Below are positions 25,693-35,118 of a DNA stretch of 64,000 bases, piece by piece. The notes beneath the pieces were generated by a model. The model saw nothing but the letters and a program-made list of their open reading frames with translations, was not told where the DNA came from and did no database searches. Numbering within the stretch: position 1 is the stretch's first letter; every line of letters starts with the position of its first letter. The DNA is from Aurantiochytrium sp. KH105 (taxonomy: Eukaryota; Sar; Bigyra; Thraustochytrida; Thraustochytriidae). A program made the position numbers and the translations under genes. The stretch spans positions 105,685 to 169,684 of the forward strand of contig BGKB01000152.1 in the NCBI GenBank assembly GCA_003116975.1. Direction: 5' to 3'.

Positions 25693-27478
25693 CTCCCTTC
25701 CTGCCACGACTTAACAGAGCCGCCTTGTCAGCCTCTGCGCACCCGATGTTTTCCGCAAACCGTGCACGATCGCTCTTACTCCCCCGCGCGCCAGGCGATC
25801 GTAGTCTGCAATAAGATCTACCGTCTGTCTAATCACCATCAAAATTCTAACCACCGCGCTCACGAGAGTCATTGAAAAAAAAAAAAAAATCCATGCCGAC
25901 GGAGAATCCGTCCCAAGAGGGAGCAGATTCCAGGGAGCACCTTCGGTCTTTTTGAACCCCAAACTTGAAGTACAATATATTCATTTTTAGAAGTTTGAGT
26001 GTATGGCTTATTTTTATAAATAGAAACGTCCAAACGTGTTTCGGAAATATTACCAGAATACCCCCTTACCGGGCTAACTAAGTTTTCCCGACAATCAGGT
26101 TATCGATTTGAGGCAAGCTCTCAACTTTGCACAACACTGTTGCCGTCGGTCGGAACACTTCACGAGGCCAACCACCAAAGGAATCGTGTCTTAAAGAGAC
26201 ATGGGTCGAATCTACAAGACATTACTGTAATTGCTGTTTCTGGGCCCCAGCAAGGTGGAGAGGTCACCATTTATCCTCTTGTCTCTACTTTGCGTCGCAA
26301 CGTCTCCCTTGCTTACCAAGGGTTAAGGAGACGCCAAAACTTTCATATGACACTCGTCGTGATGACTTCGTCTTGCCCCCGAACCGACCAACCTTATGGC
26401 TGTCGAGTCGTCTCTCGCACCCGCACCCTCTTGATGGAGAACGCGCTCACAGTCGGCCTCGGCAGACGATTCTTCTGAGGACGGGCAGAAAAGAATAAAA
26501 GATACAAACGCCATACCATGAGCGAGGCGCCAACAATATGCATCGTTTGGAAAGTAAATACAAACGCGAAAGCAGGCGCATAACTGACAGAAACATGCGC
26601 TTGCTCGCAGACCTCAAACCATCATCAGTCATCGACGTGAGCGGGGAGAGGTCTGCAAAGATGCTACACTGCCTCAAAAGTTCAATACCTTTCTCGTATG
26701 CACTTCCGTGGAAACGACCCCAAGAGCGAGGAACGTAGCCTGTATAATCGCAAAGCACGCGCATAAAGGAACAAGAGTCTTCGTGGAAAGTATCGCGCAA
26801 ATCGGGCTCACAAGATGGGTCTTCGCGAGCGCATTGCCTAAGGGCGCTCTCATCGCAAAGTGTCCGACGAGCGCAGCCGTATTGCAAGGCACAGACGACT
26901 CTATGACGGTCCGCGATATCACAAGACTCGTCGGTGGCGTCGACGCACAAAGTACTGACGCAGCTCATCACTTCTTCTCAACGTGGCATTTACGTGCACA
27001 CGCCGGCCTCGTAGCCAAAATTAGAACAAAAAAGAGGTTGCAGAGGGAGTCATTTTCCTGGAGATTGCCAAGAGGGGCTGCAATCGAATCCACTGTGAAT
27101 AGATGTTTACAAGCTGCAGATGTGGACAGCCCCGACGAGATCACCGATGCGGTGGAGTCAATGTTCACAACAGCAAGTGCAACGCACGCACCTATTGCAC
27201 AGAGTGCGCCTCTAGCAGCCGCAGCAACTACGTCGCGCCAAAACTGAACCGACTTGACATGATTGACCAAGATCCGACTTCACAACGGAGACGACGATGT
27301 GTGGCCTATTCTAACAAACACCTCTCAAGGTCTTTTTAACGAAGCGCAGGCTGTCTTTGAGGCAGTTGTCGTTCGCTACTGCGAAGGTAACTATGATAGC
27401 ATTCACGATAAGGCATTCGTCATGATCATAATCGGTAACACGTCCGGTTCGTCCGACATGGACAGCTCGTCAGCATTT
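25693..27478. other. Gene-poor region with decayed sequence
   Basis: About 1.8 kb with lower GC than its surroundings, a 13-A run near 25880, and no gene I can support. Several 60-180-codon open stretches exist on both strands (e.g. plus 26723-27247, minus 26447-26971), but none starts at a good ATG, matches a family I know or agrees with a neighbour. A cysteine/histidine-rich stretch around 27103-27230 (CRCGQPRRDHRCGG...CTEC) could be the end of an old zinc-binding ORF. It is best read as decayed accessory DNA next to the transposase gene. Confidence 0.5.
27265..27478 (+). pseudogene. Left fragment of an ORF interrupted by the TTAA element
   Basis: An open frame with protein-like composition (NGDDDVWPILTNTSQGLFNE, then RYCEGNYDSIHDKAFVMIII) runs into the left terminal repeat. 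If the element 27483-28742 and one TTAA are removed in thought, the frame continues after one stop into the stretch 28785-29000 (FPKEIIAENLFSM, IFKGDWDSGDKCIKYR). Family unknown. Confidence 0.35.
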
Positions 27479-28746
27479 TTAATTAACACGGAGTTCGCGA
27501 GTAAAGTGCCATCTGACCTCTCCTTGTTGCCAGGGGTTCTGGGCATCAGCCCTGTCCGGCTTTGCTTCGATCGGCGCGCGGCCGCGGCAGCGCGCACGCG
27601 CCCCCGGGGGAGGACGCCGGCCGGAAGGGCGTGGGCGTGCGGGCCGTCCCTGCAAAGTTGCTTCGGCCCGGCAAAGACCTAATCAGCAGCTAATCATCGT
27701 AGGGAACAAGCAGGCAGAACCGGGACCTGCGAGGCCCTGGGCGGGCGTGCGGGCCTTGCGGAGGCGTGGAGGGCGTGACAAGGCCATGGACGTGCTGCAT
27801 GGACGGGGAAGAAGAGTTGGTTTGGCGCAAATGCATCGGAATGATCTTTCTTTATCGTTACGTCTGGGGTCAGCAAGTCGTCAAACCTCCGACCTCTGCT
27901 TCTTGAGGGCTTGCTTCATGTTGGCGAGCTTGGTCTTGAGCTGCTTGTCGTCCGGGAACGAAGCCGGCTTGTCGCCTGGCATCGTACTCCAGTCTGCCTC
28001 GGTCTGGCCCCACTTCTCGCGGAAGAAGTGGACGGCATCCATCGTGGTCGAGGACTGCTCGAGGGCTTCTTGGAGCGTCGCGACGTAGCGCGGGTCCAGT
28101 CGGTGGCGCTTCCGCTTGGGAGCACGCTCTGCTTGCGTGATGATTTGCGTGCTTCTTTGCGTGCTGCTTCACGTGCTGCTTTGCGTGCTGCTTTGCGTTG
28201 CTTGTCCATGGTCAGCGGATTGCCGAGCTCTTCGCATCTGTGCCCACTTGTTGATGATGGTCTTGTCCTGGAGGAACTTGCTTGGCTTCGGCCCTCCGAG
28301 CGCGGTCAACGCGGCCTCAGTGGCGCCCCATTTGCTCCGGAAGTAGTCGAGGGTCTCGTCCTTTGTAAGATTCTGGTCGATAGCTTCTCGAAGGGTGGCA
28401 ACGTAGCGCTTGTCCAGACCTCGGCCCGCTGGAGTGTCGAGAGGACGACCCTCCTTCTGAAGTCTAAAAAGACGTTGGATCTNTCTCGGCGCGCCGCCCC
28501 TCCCCGTTCTGCTCCGCCCTTCACGCGCCCGCCTGCCCATATATTATATAGGGCGCCCCGGTGCGCCCGGGTCTAAGTTTGCAACGAGTTGACTTTGCAG
28601 ACCAAGACTGCGGCAATCGACGTTTCTCGCCGGTGGGCGAACGGTCGACCAACCGATTCAAAAAAAAAATCAAAGCCGGAGGGGTCTAGGTGCCGATTGG
28701 CCTGCTGTTTTTGGTACATTTCTCTCGCGAACTCCGTGTTAATTAA
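27479..28746. mobile_element. TTAA-flanked terminal-inverted-repeat element, ~1.26 kb
   Basis: Perfect 19-bp inverted termini TTAACACGGAGTTCGCGAG at 27483-27501 and its complement at 28724-28742, each preceded externally by another TTAA (27479-27482 and 28743-28746). TTAA duplication is the hallmark of piggyBac-superfamily insertion. The element lacks a transposase, so it would be non-autonomous. It carries a two-domain gene remnant on the minus strand. A related terminus occurs at the right edge of the window. Confidence 0.8.
27881..28540 (-). pseudogene. Two-copy small-domain ORF carried by the TTAA element
   Basis: One minus-strand frame encodes two related ~65-residue domains: the first at ~28430-28215 (RYVATLREAIDQN...DYFRSKWGATE...KPSKFLQDK), the second at ~28095-27884 (RYVATLQEALEQS...HFFREKWGQTE...KPASFPDDKQ). 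An AGCAC-repeat linker holding a TGA stop (28169-28171) separates them. An undetermined base lies at 28483. A cousin of the domain is at 41657. The pattern resembles a small helical DNA-binding or linker domain spread by transposons; I do not recognise it. The in-frame stop makes a full product unlikely. Confidence 0.5.
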
Positions 28747-28982
28747 AATCGCGCGGATGCTGCTCAGGCTAAAAGGCGCGAGAATTGACGTCTTTGATCT
28801 CTTTGTGGAACTTTCCAAAAGAAATCATCGCCGAAAATCTTTTTTCTATGGTACAACACGACATGCATTCGTCAATCTTCAAAGGTGATTGGGACAGCGG
28901 AGACAAATGCATCAAATATCGTTCTAATAATAATTGCAGAAAGTGGGACAGTGACGTTGCGGCTCCAAGCATGGTTGATTCC

Positions 28983-29618
28983 TTACTTGCGAGGGCGGCA
29001 GGAGGGCGGGCGGTCGCCAATGGAGAAGTCGCTCTCCTCAAGGGTTTGCACGACACCCTTGGCTCCACCGACCCATTGAAGCATGTCAGAATCACAAAGC
29101 ATGCCAAATGACGGGACGCCACCAACGGAAGACTTTTTCACCTCGACAGCGTTGGGATCTTCGCCGACCTTGGCGCCAGCGGGGACGATGGCGCCAATGG
29201 TGGCGACAATGACGAGCGATCCCTCGGAGACGTGCTTGGCGTTCGTCACAACCTGAACGGGTTCTTCCTTGCCGAGGTCCACCTGGACTTTTTTCAGGTC
29301 CTTCTTGGGCACAGGCTCGACACTGAGGACCTTGCCGACAATGTACCCGGCGTACTTTGCGGCCTCGGGGTCTACGAGCTCGAATTCTTCTCCGCACTCG
29401 AGGCAGAAGACGGTATTCCCGTCCTCTTCGACCTTTTCCACCTCGCGTTCCTCGTCGCAGGCCTCGCAGCGCGCCTTGAGGGTCTTCTCCTCGTCCTCCC
29501 CGGCATCCTCCCCGGCACCTTCCGTCGTGGAGCCGGCGTCCTGCGCCTCTCCGGCCTTGGCAGCGGCGGTCTCCTCCTCCTTGGCCGCCGGCTTCGAGGC
29601 GTCCTTGGACTCGCTCAT
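28983..29618 (-). CDS. tRNA-binding (EMAPII/Arc1p-type OB-fold) protein
   Basis: 211 residues from the ATG. A charged Ala/Glu-rich N-terminus is followed by a CxxC...CxxC zinc-ribbon-like motif (~51-75: CEACDEE...CLECGEEF). A tRNA_bind OB-fold domain at ~88-200 contains YIVGKVLSVEPVPKKDLKKV, VVTNAKHVSEGSLV, GVPSFGMLCDSDML and a final IGDRPP. The family includes Arc1p, EMAPII/AIMP1 and the C-terminal domains of some Met- and Tyr-tRNA synthetases, which increase tRNA affinity. It is free-standing here, so it probably acts as a cofactor of a cytosolic synthetase. The zinc ribbon in front is not part of the usual Arc1p layout. Divergently transcribed from sideroflexin. Confidence 0.85.
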   Translation of the reverse strand: MSESKDASKPAAKEEETAAAKAGEAQDAGSTTEGAGEDAGEDEEKTLKARCEACDEEREVEKVEEDGNTVFCLECGEEFELVDPEAAKYAGYIVGKVLSVEPVPKKDLKKVQVDLGKEEPVQVVTNAKHVSEGSLVIVATIGAIVPAGAKVGEDPNAVEVKKSSVGGVPSFGMLCDSDMLQWVGGAKGVVQTLEESDFSIGDRPPSCRPRK

Positions 29619-29833
29619 CGTCCTCTCCGCCAGCCGCCGCGGGTTGTGCGGGTTTGCTCTCTGCTCGCGACCGCGATATTTTTTGAAAAGTAACTCTCAC
29701 AGCCAGCCAGCCAGCTTGGCGCGCAGGCTGGCTCCGGCCGCGGCCGGGTCGCCACGCAGCCCTCGCCGCCCGCGCGTTCGCGCCTCTGCCCTCCTCTCCC
29801 GCTCTCCCGCCTCTCCTCGCCGCCTCTCCTCGC

Positions 29834-29880
<47 letters not shown>

Positions 29881-30424
29881 CTCGGCGCCGTGGCTCTCCC
29901 TCTCTCTCGAGCCCTCGGGCCGGGGGCGGGGCACGAAAGTGGTGTTTGGGCGCGGCGGCGGCACACGGGGCGGCACACGCGGGCCCTCTTTGTGCCGGGT
30001 AAAGAACGCTTGGTCGCGGCGGCTCGGCCGGGGTCTCCTCGCGCATGTGCGTACGGCTGTCTAGCGGTAACAGTAAGGCGCAGGCGGAAGGGAGGAAAGA
30101 AAGCAAGAAAGCAAGAAAGCAAGAAAGCAAGAAGGCGCGGCAGATCAAGAACGCGAGCGGGCGGGTCGAGGGAGGAGAGCGAGAGTCGCGCGCGAGCGGA
30201 GGAGCAGCCGCGCGCAGGCGAGGCGAGCGGCGCGAGGAGAGGAGAGCAGAGGAGAGGAGAAGAGCCCCGCGTTCTGGCGGCGTCGCGCTTGCTTGCTTGG
30301 TACCGGCCGGCCAGCCGCGTGCGTGCGTGCGTGCGTGCGGGTAAAGCGAGGAAGCCGCCACAAGGGAGGACTCGGGAGCAAGTGGGCAGGTAGGCAGGCA
30401 GGCTAGCTAGCAAGTGCGAGCAAG
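29619..30424. promoter_or_regulatory. Bidirectional promoter region, repeat-rich
   Basis: 806 bp between divergent genes. It contains a (CGCCGT)n hexamer run at ~29829-29877, an AAGC/GAAA run at ~30095-30132, and (GTGC)n at 30319-30337. Long apparent ORFs on both strands are repeat translations. No gene supported. Confidence 0.5.
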
Positions 30425-31480
30425 ATGCTGGGCGTTCGCAGCATCATGGGCGCGTCCGCCGCGGCGGCCGTGGGCGTGGTGAGCGTGGCGACGGTCGTCA
30501 AGACGGTGGAGGAGAAATTCCCGGCGCCCAAGTTCTCGCTGCAGGCGGAGCGCTTCGACCTGTCGACCATGCAGGGCAGGTTCGCGAAACAGCTGACCAA
30601 CTGCGACCCCTCGCTCCTGCTCGCGCGCGAGCAGGAGATCCGCGCGGCGGAGGGCCTCCTGCGCGACTTCTCCGAGGGCAAGGCCGCGAACGCGTCCAAC
30701 AGCCAGCTCTGGTCTGCGCGCAAGCTCGTCGAGGCGACGGTGCAGCCCGACACCAAGGAAATCATCCCGAGGCCGTTCCGCATGTCGGGCTACGTGCCCT
30801 TCAACGGCCCCGTGTGCGTCGCCATGATGGCCTCGCAGAGCACGCCGGCGCTGCTGTTCTGGAACTGGGTCAACCAGAGCCAAAACGCGCTGGTGAACTA
30901 CTTTAACCGCAATGCGTCCTCGCCTACCTCGAACGAGACGCTCTTCATTTCGTACTCTGCGGCCGTTGGCGCTGCGCTGACCATGGCCTTTGGCCTCAGC
31001 CAGTTCATCTCGCGCCGCTACAGCCCGGCACGTGCTGCGCAGCTCATGAAGTTCGTCGCTTTCCCCTCGAGCGTGGTGGCCTCGTGCTCCAACTGCTACA
31101 TTATGCGTCGGCCCGAGATCGAGAGTGGCATTTCCATTCTCGACAAGGATGGTAACACGCTGGCGGATGGCGCACGCTCCTCGGTGGCGGCCAACAAGGC
31201 TGTCATGGAGACTGTGCTGTCGCGCGGTATCCTGCAGATCCCCGTGTTCTTTATCCCCCCCTTGCTCATGAGCATTCCTCCCTTTTCGGCCGCGAGCGCT
31301 GCGGTCGCCATCCCCCTCACCACCATGTTTACTATCGCATCCTTTGGATTTGGTCTGCCTTCCACGGTGGCTATCTTTCCCCAGGTCGGCTCTGTCAAGG
31401 TCGAGGAGCTCGAGCCTGAGCTCCGCGAAGCCGTCGGCTCGCAGCCGGACGGCACCGTCTACTACAACAAGGGCCTCTAA
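30425..31480 (+). CDS. SFXN: Sideroflexin (mitochondrial serine/amino-acid carrier family)
   Basis: 351 residues from the ATG at 30425. Sideroflexins are inner-membrane transporters; SFXN1 imports serine for one-carbon metabolism. Family marks are RFDLSTMQGRF (~42), LWSARKLVEATVQPDT (~98; the usual HPDT is QPDT here), RMSGYVPFNGP (~120), the NxxNRN-type stretch FWNWVNQSQNALVNYFNRN (~142-160), and four to five membrane segments to the end, including ILQIPVFFIPPLL. Length is slightly above the usual ~320-330, owing to an N-terminal extension with a hydrophobic, Ala-rich start. It shares a bidirectional promoter with the tRNA-binding protein. Confidence 0.93.
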   Translation: MLGVRSIMGASAAAAVGVVSVATVVKTVEEKFPAPKFSLQAERFDLSTMQGRFAKQLTNCDPSLLLAREQEIRAAEGLLRDFSEGKAANASNSQLWSARKLVEATVQPDTKEIIPRPFRMSGYVPFNGPVCVAMMASQSTPALLFWNWVNQSQNALVNYFNRNASSPTSNETLFISYSAAVGAALTMAFGLSQFISRRYSPARAAQLMKFVAFPSSVVASCSNCYIMRRPEIESGISILDKDGNTLADGARSSVAANKAVMETVLSRGILQIPVFFIPPLLMSIPPFSAASAAVAIPLTTMFTIASFGFGLPSTVAIFPQVGSVKVEELEPELREAVGSQPDGTVYYNKGL

Positions 31481-33219
31481 AGCATTTCTCGTTGCTGTCT
31501 GACTGATCTCCATTCACTTTTCATTCGTATGTAGCCGTCTTTTTCGCGTGTCTTGCTTCCCCTCCCGGGTCTCCCGTACTAGACGAGAGCGAGATGGGAG
31601 TAGGCCTAGTCAGAAGAACCTAAAAAAAAACAAAAAAAAAAAACGAATAGGGCTAGGCCTACATGGACGAAACCGACCCACTAGGCCTATAGCCAGCCAG
31701 CAAGCCAGCCAGTCGCCCAGCCAGAACGAACAGATTGATGGCTTGGGCCATCCTCATTCTTCTGTTATTGCGGCGTGCTGCTGCTGCTTGCCGCCGCCGG
31801 GATCCCTTTCCTCGAGCAAGCCCAAGCTCCCCCCCCCCTTCTCCAAACCCCACTCCACCCACTTGCCTCATCATGGCGCCCGGTCACTCACAGTCCTCTA
31901 CAACCATATACCATTCTTCCAGGCCGCAGCCGAAATGGGACATTTCATTGATTGGTCTTCAAGTTCAAGTTCAAGTTCAAGTTGCCACTCGTGCCAGAGG
32001 CAGGCCACCAAGCCGGCCCAGCTTCAACAGTAAAGTCCCGGGGTCCTCGCGATCTCCACGCGGAGCGCCGACCGCGCTGCGGCCGCGAGCCTCAAGGAAA
32101 CCTCCTCCCTGCGTCTCTCTTCCCGCCCCATCCATCCAAGCTCACCACTGTCGGCATCTGCAGCTGCACTGGCACTGCATCTTCTTCTTGTTCATGTTCT
32201 TCTGCACATGTACTAGAATAGTAGTACTGTCAGCCGCCCCCTCTCCTTCCCCCAAACCAACCTCTTCTTCTCCTTCTGCACCTGCGCACCTGCGCACCCG
32301 CCGCGCTTCCGCCGCCTCGCCGCAGACTCGAGCCCTGCGCGGCCCGCGCGGCCTGCGAGAGGAGGGACGCAGAGCTCTCCGGCGCCGCCGGCGTCACGCC
32401 CGTGGCGGGGCTCGAAAAAATCACCGGCAATGGCAGTCGCAGGAGCAGCAGCAGCAGCTGCAGCTGCAGGCGCTGGGGACGTTGAGGCGGGGCTGGAATG
32501 GCGCGCCTCTTGACTCTCTCTCTCTCTCATTCTCACTCCGCCGGGGCTCCGAGTCTGCGCTGATTAGGGCGCGCGTGTGCATCTCCACGAGCTAGCTTCC
32601 TGCGAAGATCGGCGAGCAAGATCGAGCGAGCGAGCGCTTGCGAGGGCTCGCCGTCAACCGCAGTCTCGCCAGGGCAGGCTAGGAAAGGTCTTCGTCGTCG
32701 TCGTCGTCCTCCTCCTCCTCGTCCTCGTCGTCATCGTCGCCGCAGAGCAGCAGCTGCCGCTCCCTCCATCTTGGCGCGAAGAAGGCCGTTTGCAAGTTAC
32801 GCTTCGCTAGAGAGGCCTGGCCAGGCACGAGCCCGCGAGGCCTCGCTCGAGCGCGCAGCGCCGCGCAGTCGCAGCGCAGTCGCAGCGCAGAGGCGCTCTC
32901 GCGCGGGCAGCAGCAGACCGGCGAGCCGCGAGCGAGGCAGCGAGGCGAGGCCGCTCGCGCCGCGACTCGACGCGCAGGCGGGTCGCGCTCCTCGCGGGGA
33001 GGGCTGGTCTACAGGAGGAGCAGCTCAGCTGGCAGGCACAAGCGCGCGCCGTCGATCGCAGCAGACCCGCTCCAGCTCCAGCTCCGGACGCGAGGCAGCT
33101 CCGACCCCGGCGAGCGAGCGAGCGAGCGAGCGAGCGAGCGATAGAGAGGGCAGCTTGTGCTCGTGCTCGTGCGCGAGCGCGTGAACGTCTGCGAGCGGGG
33201 AGAGATCGCGGACGGCGCG
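31481..33219. promoter_or_regulatory. 1.7-kb low-complexity region before the desaturase
   Basis: No supported gene. It contains repeated TAGGCCTA-like palindromes (~31600-31690), a CAGC/AGCC run (31690-31715), a TTCAAG hexamer repeated about four times (31957-31981), CTG and TC runs (~32450-32530), GTC/CTC runs (32690-32740), a GCAG-rich stretch (32860-32900) and a (GAGC)n run (33113-33140) that ends 80 bp before the desaturase ATG. Confidence 0.5.
33113..33140 (+). repeat. (GAGC)n tetranucleotide repeat
   Basis: Seven tandem GAGC units in the presumed 5' UTR or promoter of the desaturase gene. Confidence 0.9.
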
Positions 33220-34485
33220 ATGACGGCAGTTGATATGGCCACCGCAAACGCGGCCGAAGGGCTCGAAGTGAAGAAGCACAATAAGGCCAAGGAGGGCGCC
33301 GCGATCCACGAGGTGGAGGAGGAGGTCAAGGAGGAGGAGGCGGGCCTCGCCGCGGCGGGCCAGCAGCAGGATCGGTCGCCGCAGGAAAGGAAAAAGTACC
33401 ATGCGCGCGTGCTCAAGAGGTACCTGGATCAGATTGGTGAGAACAGGGACAAGACCGCAGAGCGCAAGGAACACCTCTTTCCCATGCCCGCCTTTGTCCG
33501 CACGCTCTGTCTGCCGCTTTTGGAGGACGAACGCGACTACATTGCCCTCGAAATGTTCCTCAATCTTGCCCTCACCGTGCCGCCGCTCATGGTTTTCTTT
33601 TGGATGTACCCCTCGCACATTGTTGGCGTCATCTTTCTCGTGTGGCGCCTGCTTACCTTTGCGCCGCGCTTCATGCTCACACTCCACGTGACCTCGCACC
33701 GCCGCCTCTTCAAGCAAAAGTACTGGCCGCTCAACTTTATGGGCACCATGCTGGGCTTCTTTCTCGGTCTTCCGCCCGGCTTTTACTACATTCACCATGT
33801 CATGATGCACCACGTCGAGAACAACGTCTTCCCCTACGATGTCAGCTCCACCATGCCTCATCAGCGCGACACCCGCTGGGCCATGGTCCACTACATTAGC
33901 AAGTACTTTACGCACGCCGTCTTTTACCTGCCGTACTATGCGCTCAAGAAGAAAAAGTATGGCCTCTTTGCCTTCCACGCCGTCTGCTGGGTCTCGTATT
34001 TTATCGGCGGTGCCTACCTCTACACGCTGCACCCCGTCGCGACCCTGTGGACTATCCCGATCCCCTTTGTCGTCCTCGGCGGCGCCCTCATGCAGGGCAA
34101 CTTTACCCAGCATGTCTTTGTGTGCCCGGACGATCCCTTTTCCAACTACCGTCTCACCTTTAACTACGTCAACCATCCCGACAACCAGCGGACCTACAAC
34201 GACGGCTACCACATCGACCATCACCAGAACTCTCGCCTCCACTGGTCCGAGGTCATTCAGCACTTTGAGGACAACATTGACAAGTTTGCTGACAACGATG
34301 CCTTTGTCTTCAAGGAGATCGACACGCAGATCGTATACCGTCACGTTCTCAACGGCACCTACAAGGAGCTCTACAAGTACTGGGTTCAGCTCACGCCGGA
34401 TCTGACGCGCTCTCCCGAGGAGTTCGAAGCTCTTTGCCGTCATCGTCTCAAGCCCATTTACAAGGACAACAAAAAGTCTTGCTAG
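33220..34485 (+). CDS. Membrane fatty acid desaturase family protein
   Basis: 421 residues from the first ATG (33220). It is a di-iron membrane desaturase/hydroxylase (FA_desaturase family). The three histidine boxes are HVTSH (~156), IHHVMMHHVENN (~191; HxxxHH or HxxHH form) and YHIDHH (~330-335). Hydrophobic pairs lie at ~105-150, ~170-190 and ~255-295. The N-terminus is charged and lacks a cytochrome b5 domain, so it is not a front-end desaturase of the usual fused type. Substrate and regiospecificity cannot be read; acyl-lipid, sphingolipid or related oxygenase activity are all possible. All histidines appear intact. Confidence 0.88.
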   Translation: MTAVDMATANAAEGLEVKKHNKAKEGAAIHEVEEEVKEEEAGLAAAGQQQDRSPQERKKYHARVLKRYLDQIGENRDKTAERKEHLFPMPAFVRTLCLPLLEDERDYIALEMFLNLALTVPPLMVFFWMYPSHIVGVIFLVWRLLTFAPRFMLTLHVTSHRRLFKQKYWPLNFMGTMLGFFLGLPPGFYYIHHVMMHHVENNVFPYDVSSTMPHQRDTRWAMVHYISKYFTHAVFYLPYYALKKKKYGLFAFHAVCWVSYFIGGAYLYTLHPVATLWTIPIPFVVLGGALMQGNFTQHVFVCPDDPFSNYRLTFNYVNHPDNQRTYNDGYHIDHHQNSRLHWSEVIQHFEDNIDKFADNDAFVFKEIDTQIVYRHVLNGTYKELYKYWVQLTPDLTRSPEEFEALCRHRLKPIYKDNKKSC

Positions 34486-35118
34486 CTTTTCATTTCTCGA
34501 AGAGAGCGCAGAAGTCGTCTCATCCAAACAGACAAAAAAGCCAAGCAAGCAAGCAAACAATCCTGTTGCACTCGTACTCTCTTTCGTGGTGCTCTCGCCC
34601 TTTTTATCATGCGGCATGCTCCGGTTCTCTTGGGGTATTTCAATGAATCATCTCTAGGCGGGGCGGGGCATCACGCGGTAGCGTCTCGGGCTCTTACTCT
34701 TCTACTACCCAATTTGCTCTGGCTGGCTGGGTGGGTAGTTAACGAGTATTGGCTCTTGAACAACATGTATGCATTCTGCATCTTTTGTGCTATGCATTTA
34801 TAGGTTAGATTGTATAGAATCGGTGTCGTTTTGTCCACTGTGCTTGTTGTTGGTCTCTTTCCACGCCTCGCGCTGTCTTTTGCGGTTAAGCGAATGCGGC
34901 CCTGATCTTTGCAGTCCTTCCCTGTCCTTGTTGCTTGCCACCTTTGGCTTTTTCTCTGCTACTTGGTCTTGCTTGCCGCAGCCCCACCACGGCCAAATAG
35001 TAAAGACAAGGCGTCAGGCAAGACTGCCCAAACTCCTTTTTGTGTGGCGACAAGCGTCGAGGTGGCGCTCACGCTCGGCAGTCCGCTTGCTCTGCCGCCG
35101 CTCCGCACGCCGCCCAAG
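34486..35118. other. Intergenic, desaturase 3' end to MetRS
   Basis: 633 bp. The frame before 35119 is open but lacks an ATG for at least 200 bases. AAGCAAGC/AACA and GGCT repeats are present. No gene seen. Confidence 0.5.

Noticed and set aside
21766-25712. TTAA at 21766-21769 and near 25710 as target-site duplication of the piggyBac-like gene
   Set aside because: No inverted repeats adjoin these TTAAs, and the left one is the end of the metallophosphoesterase ORF; chance is likely.
33025-34617. 530-codon minus-strand frame
   Set aside because: Antisense to the desaturase; Val/Leu/Asp-rich pattern typical of antisense frames in GC-rich genes.
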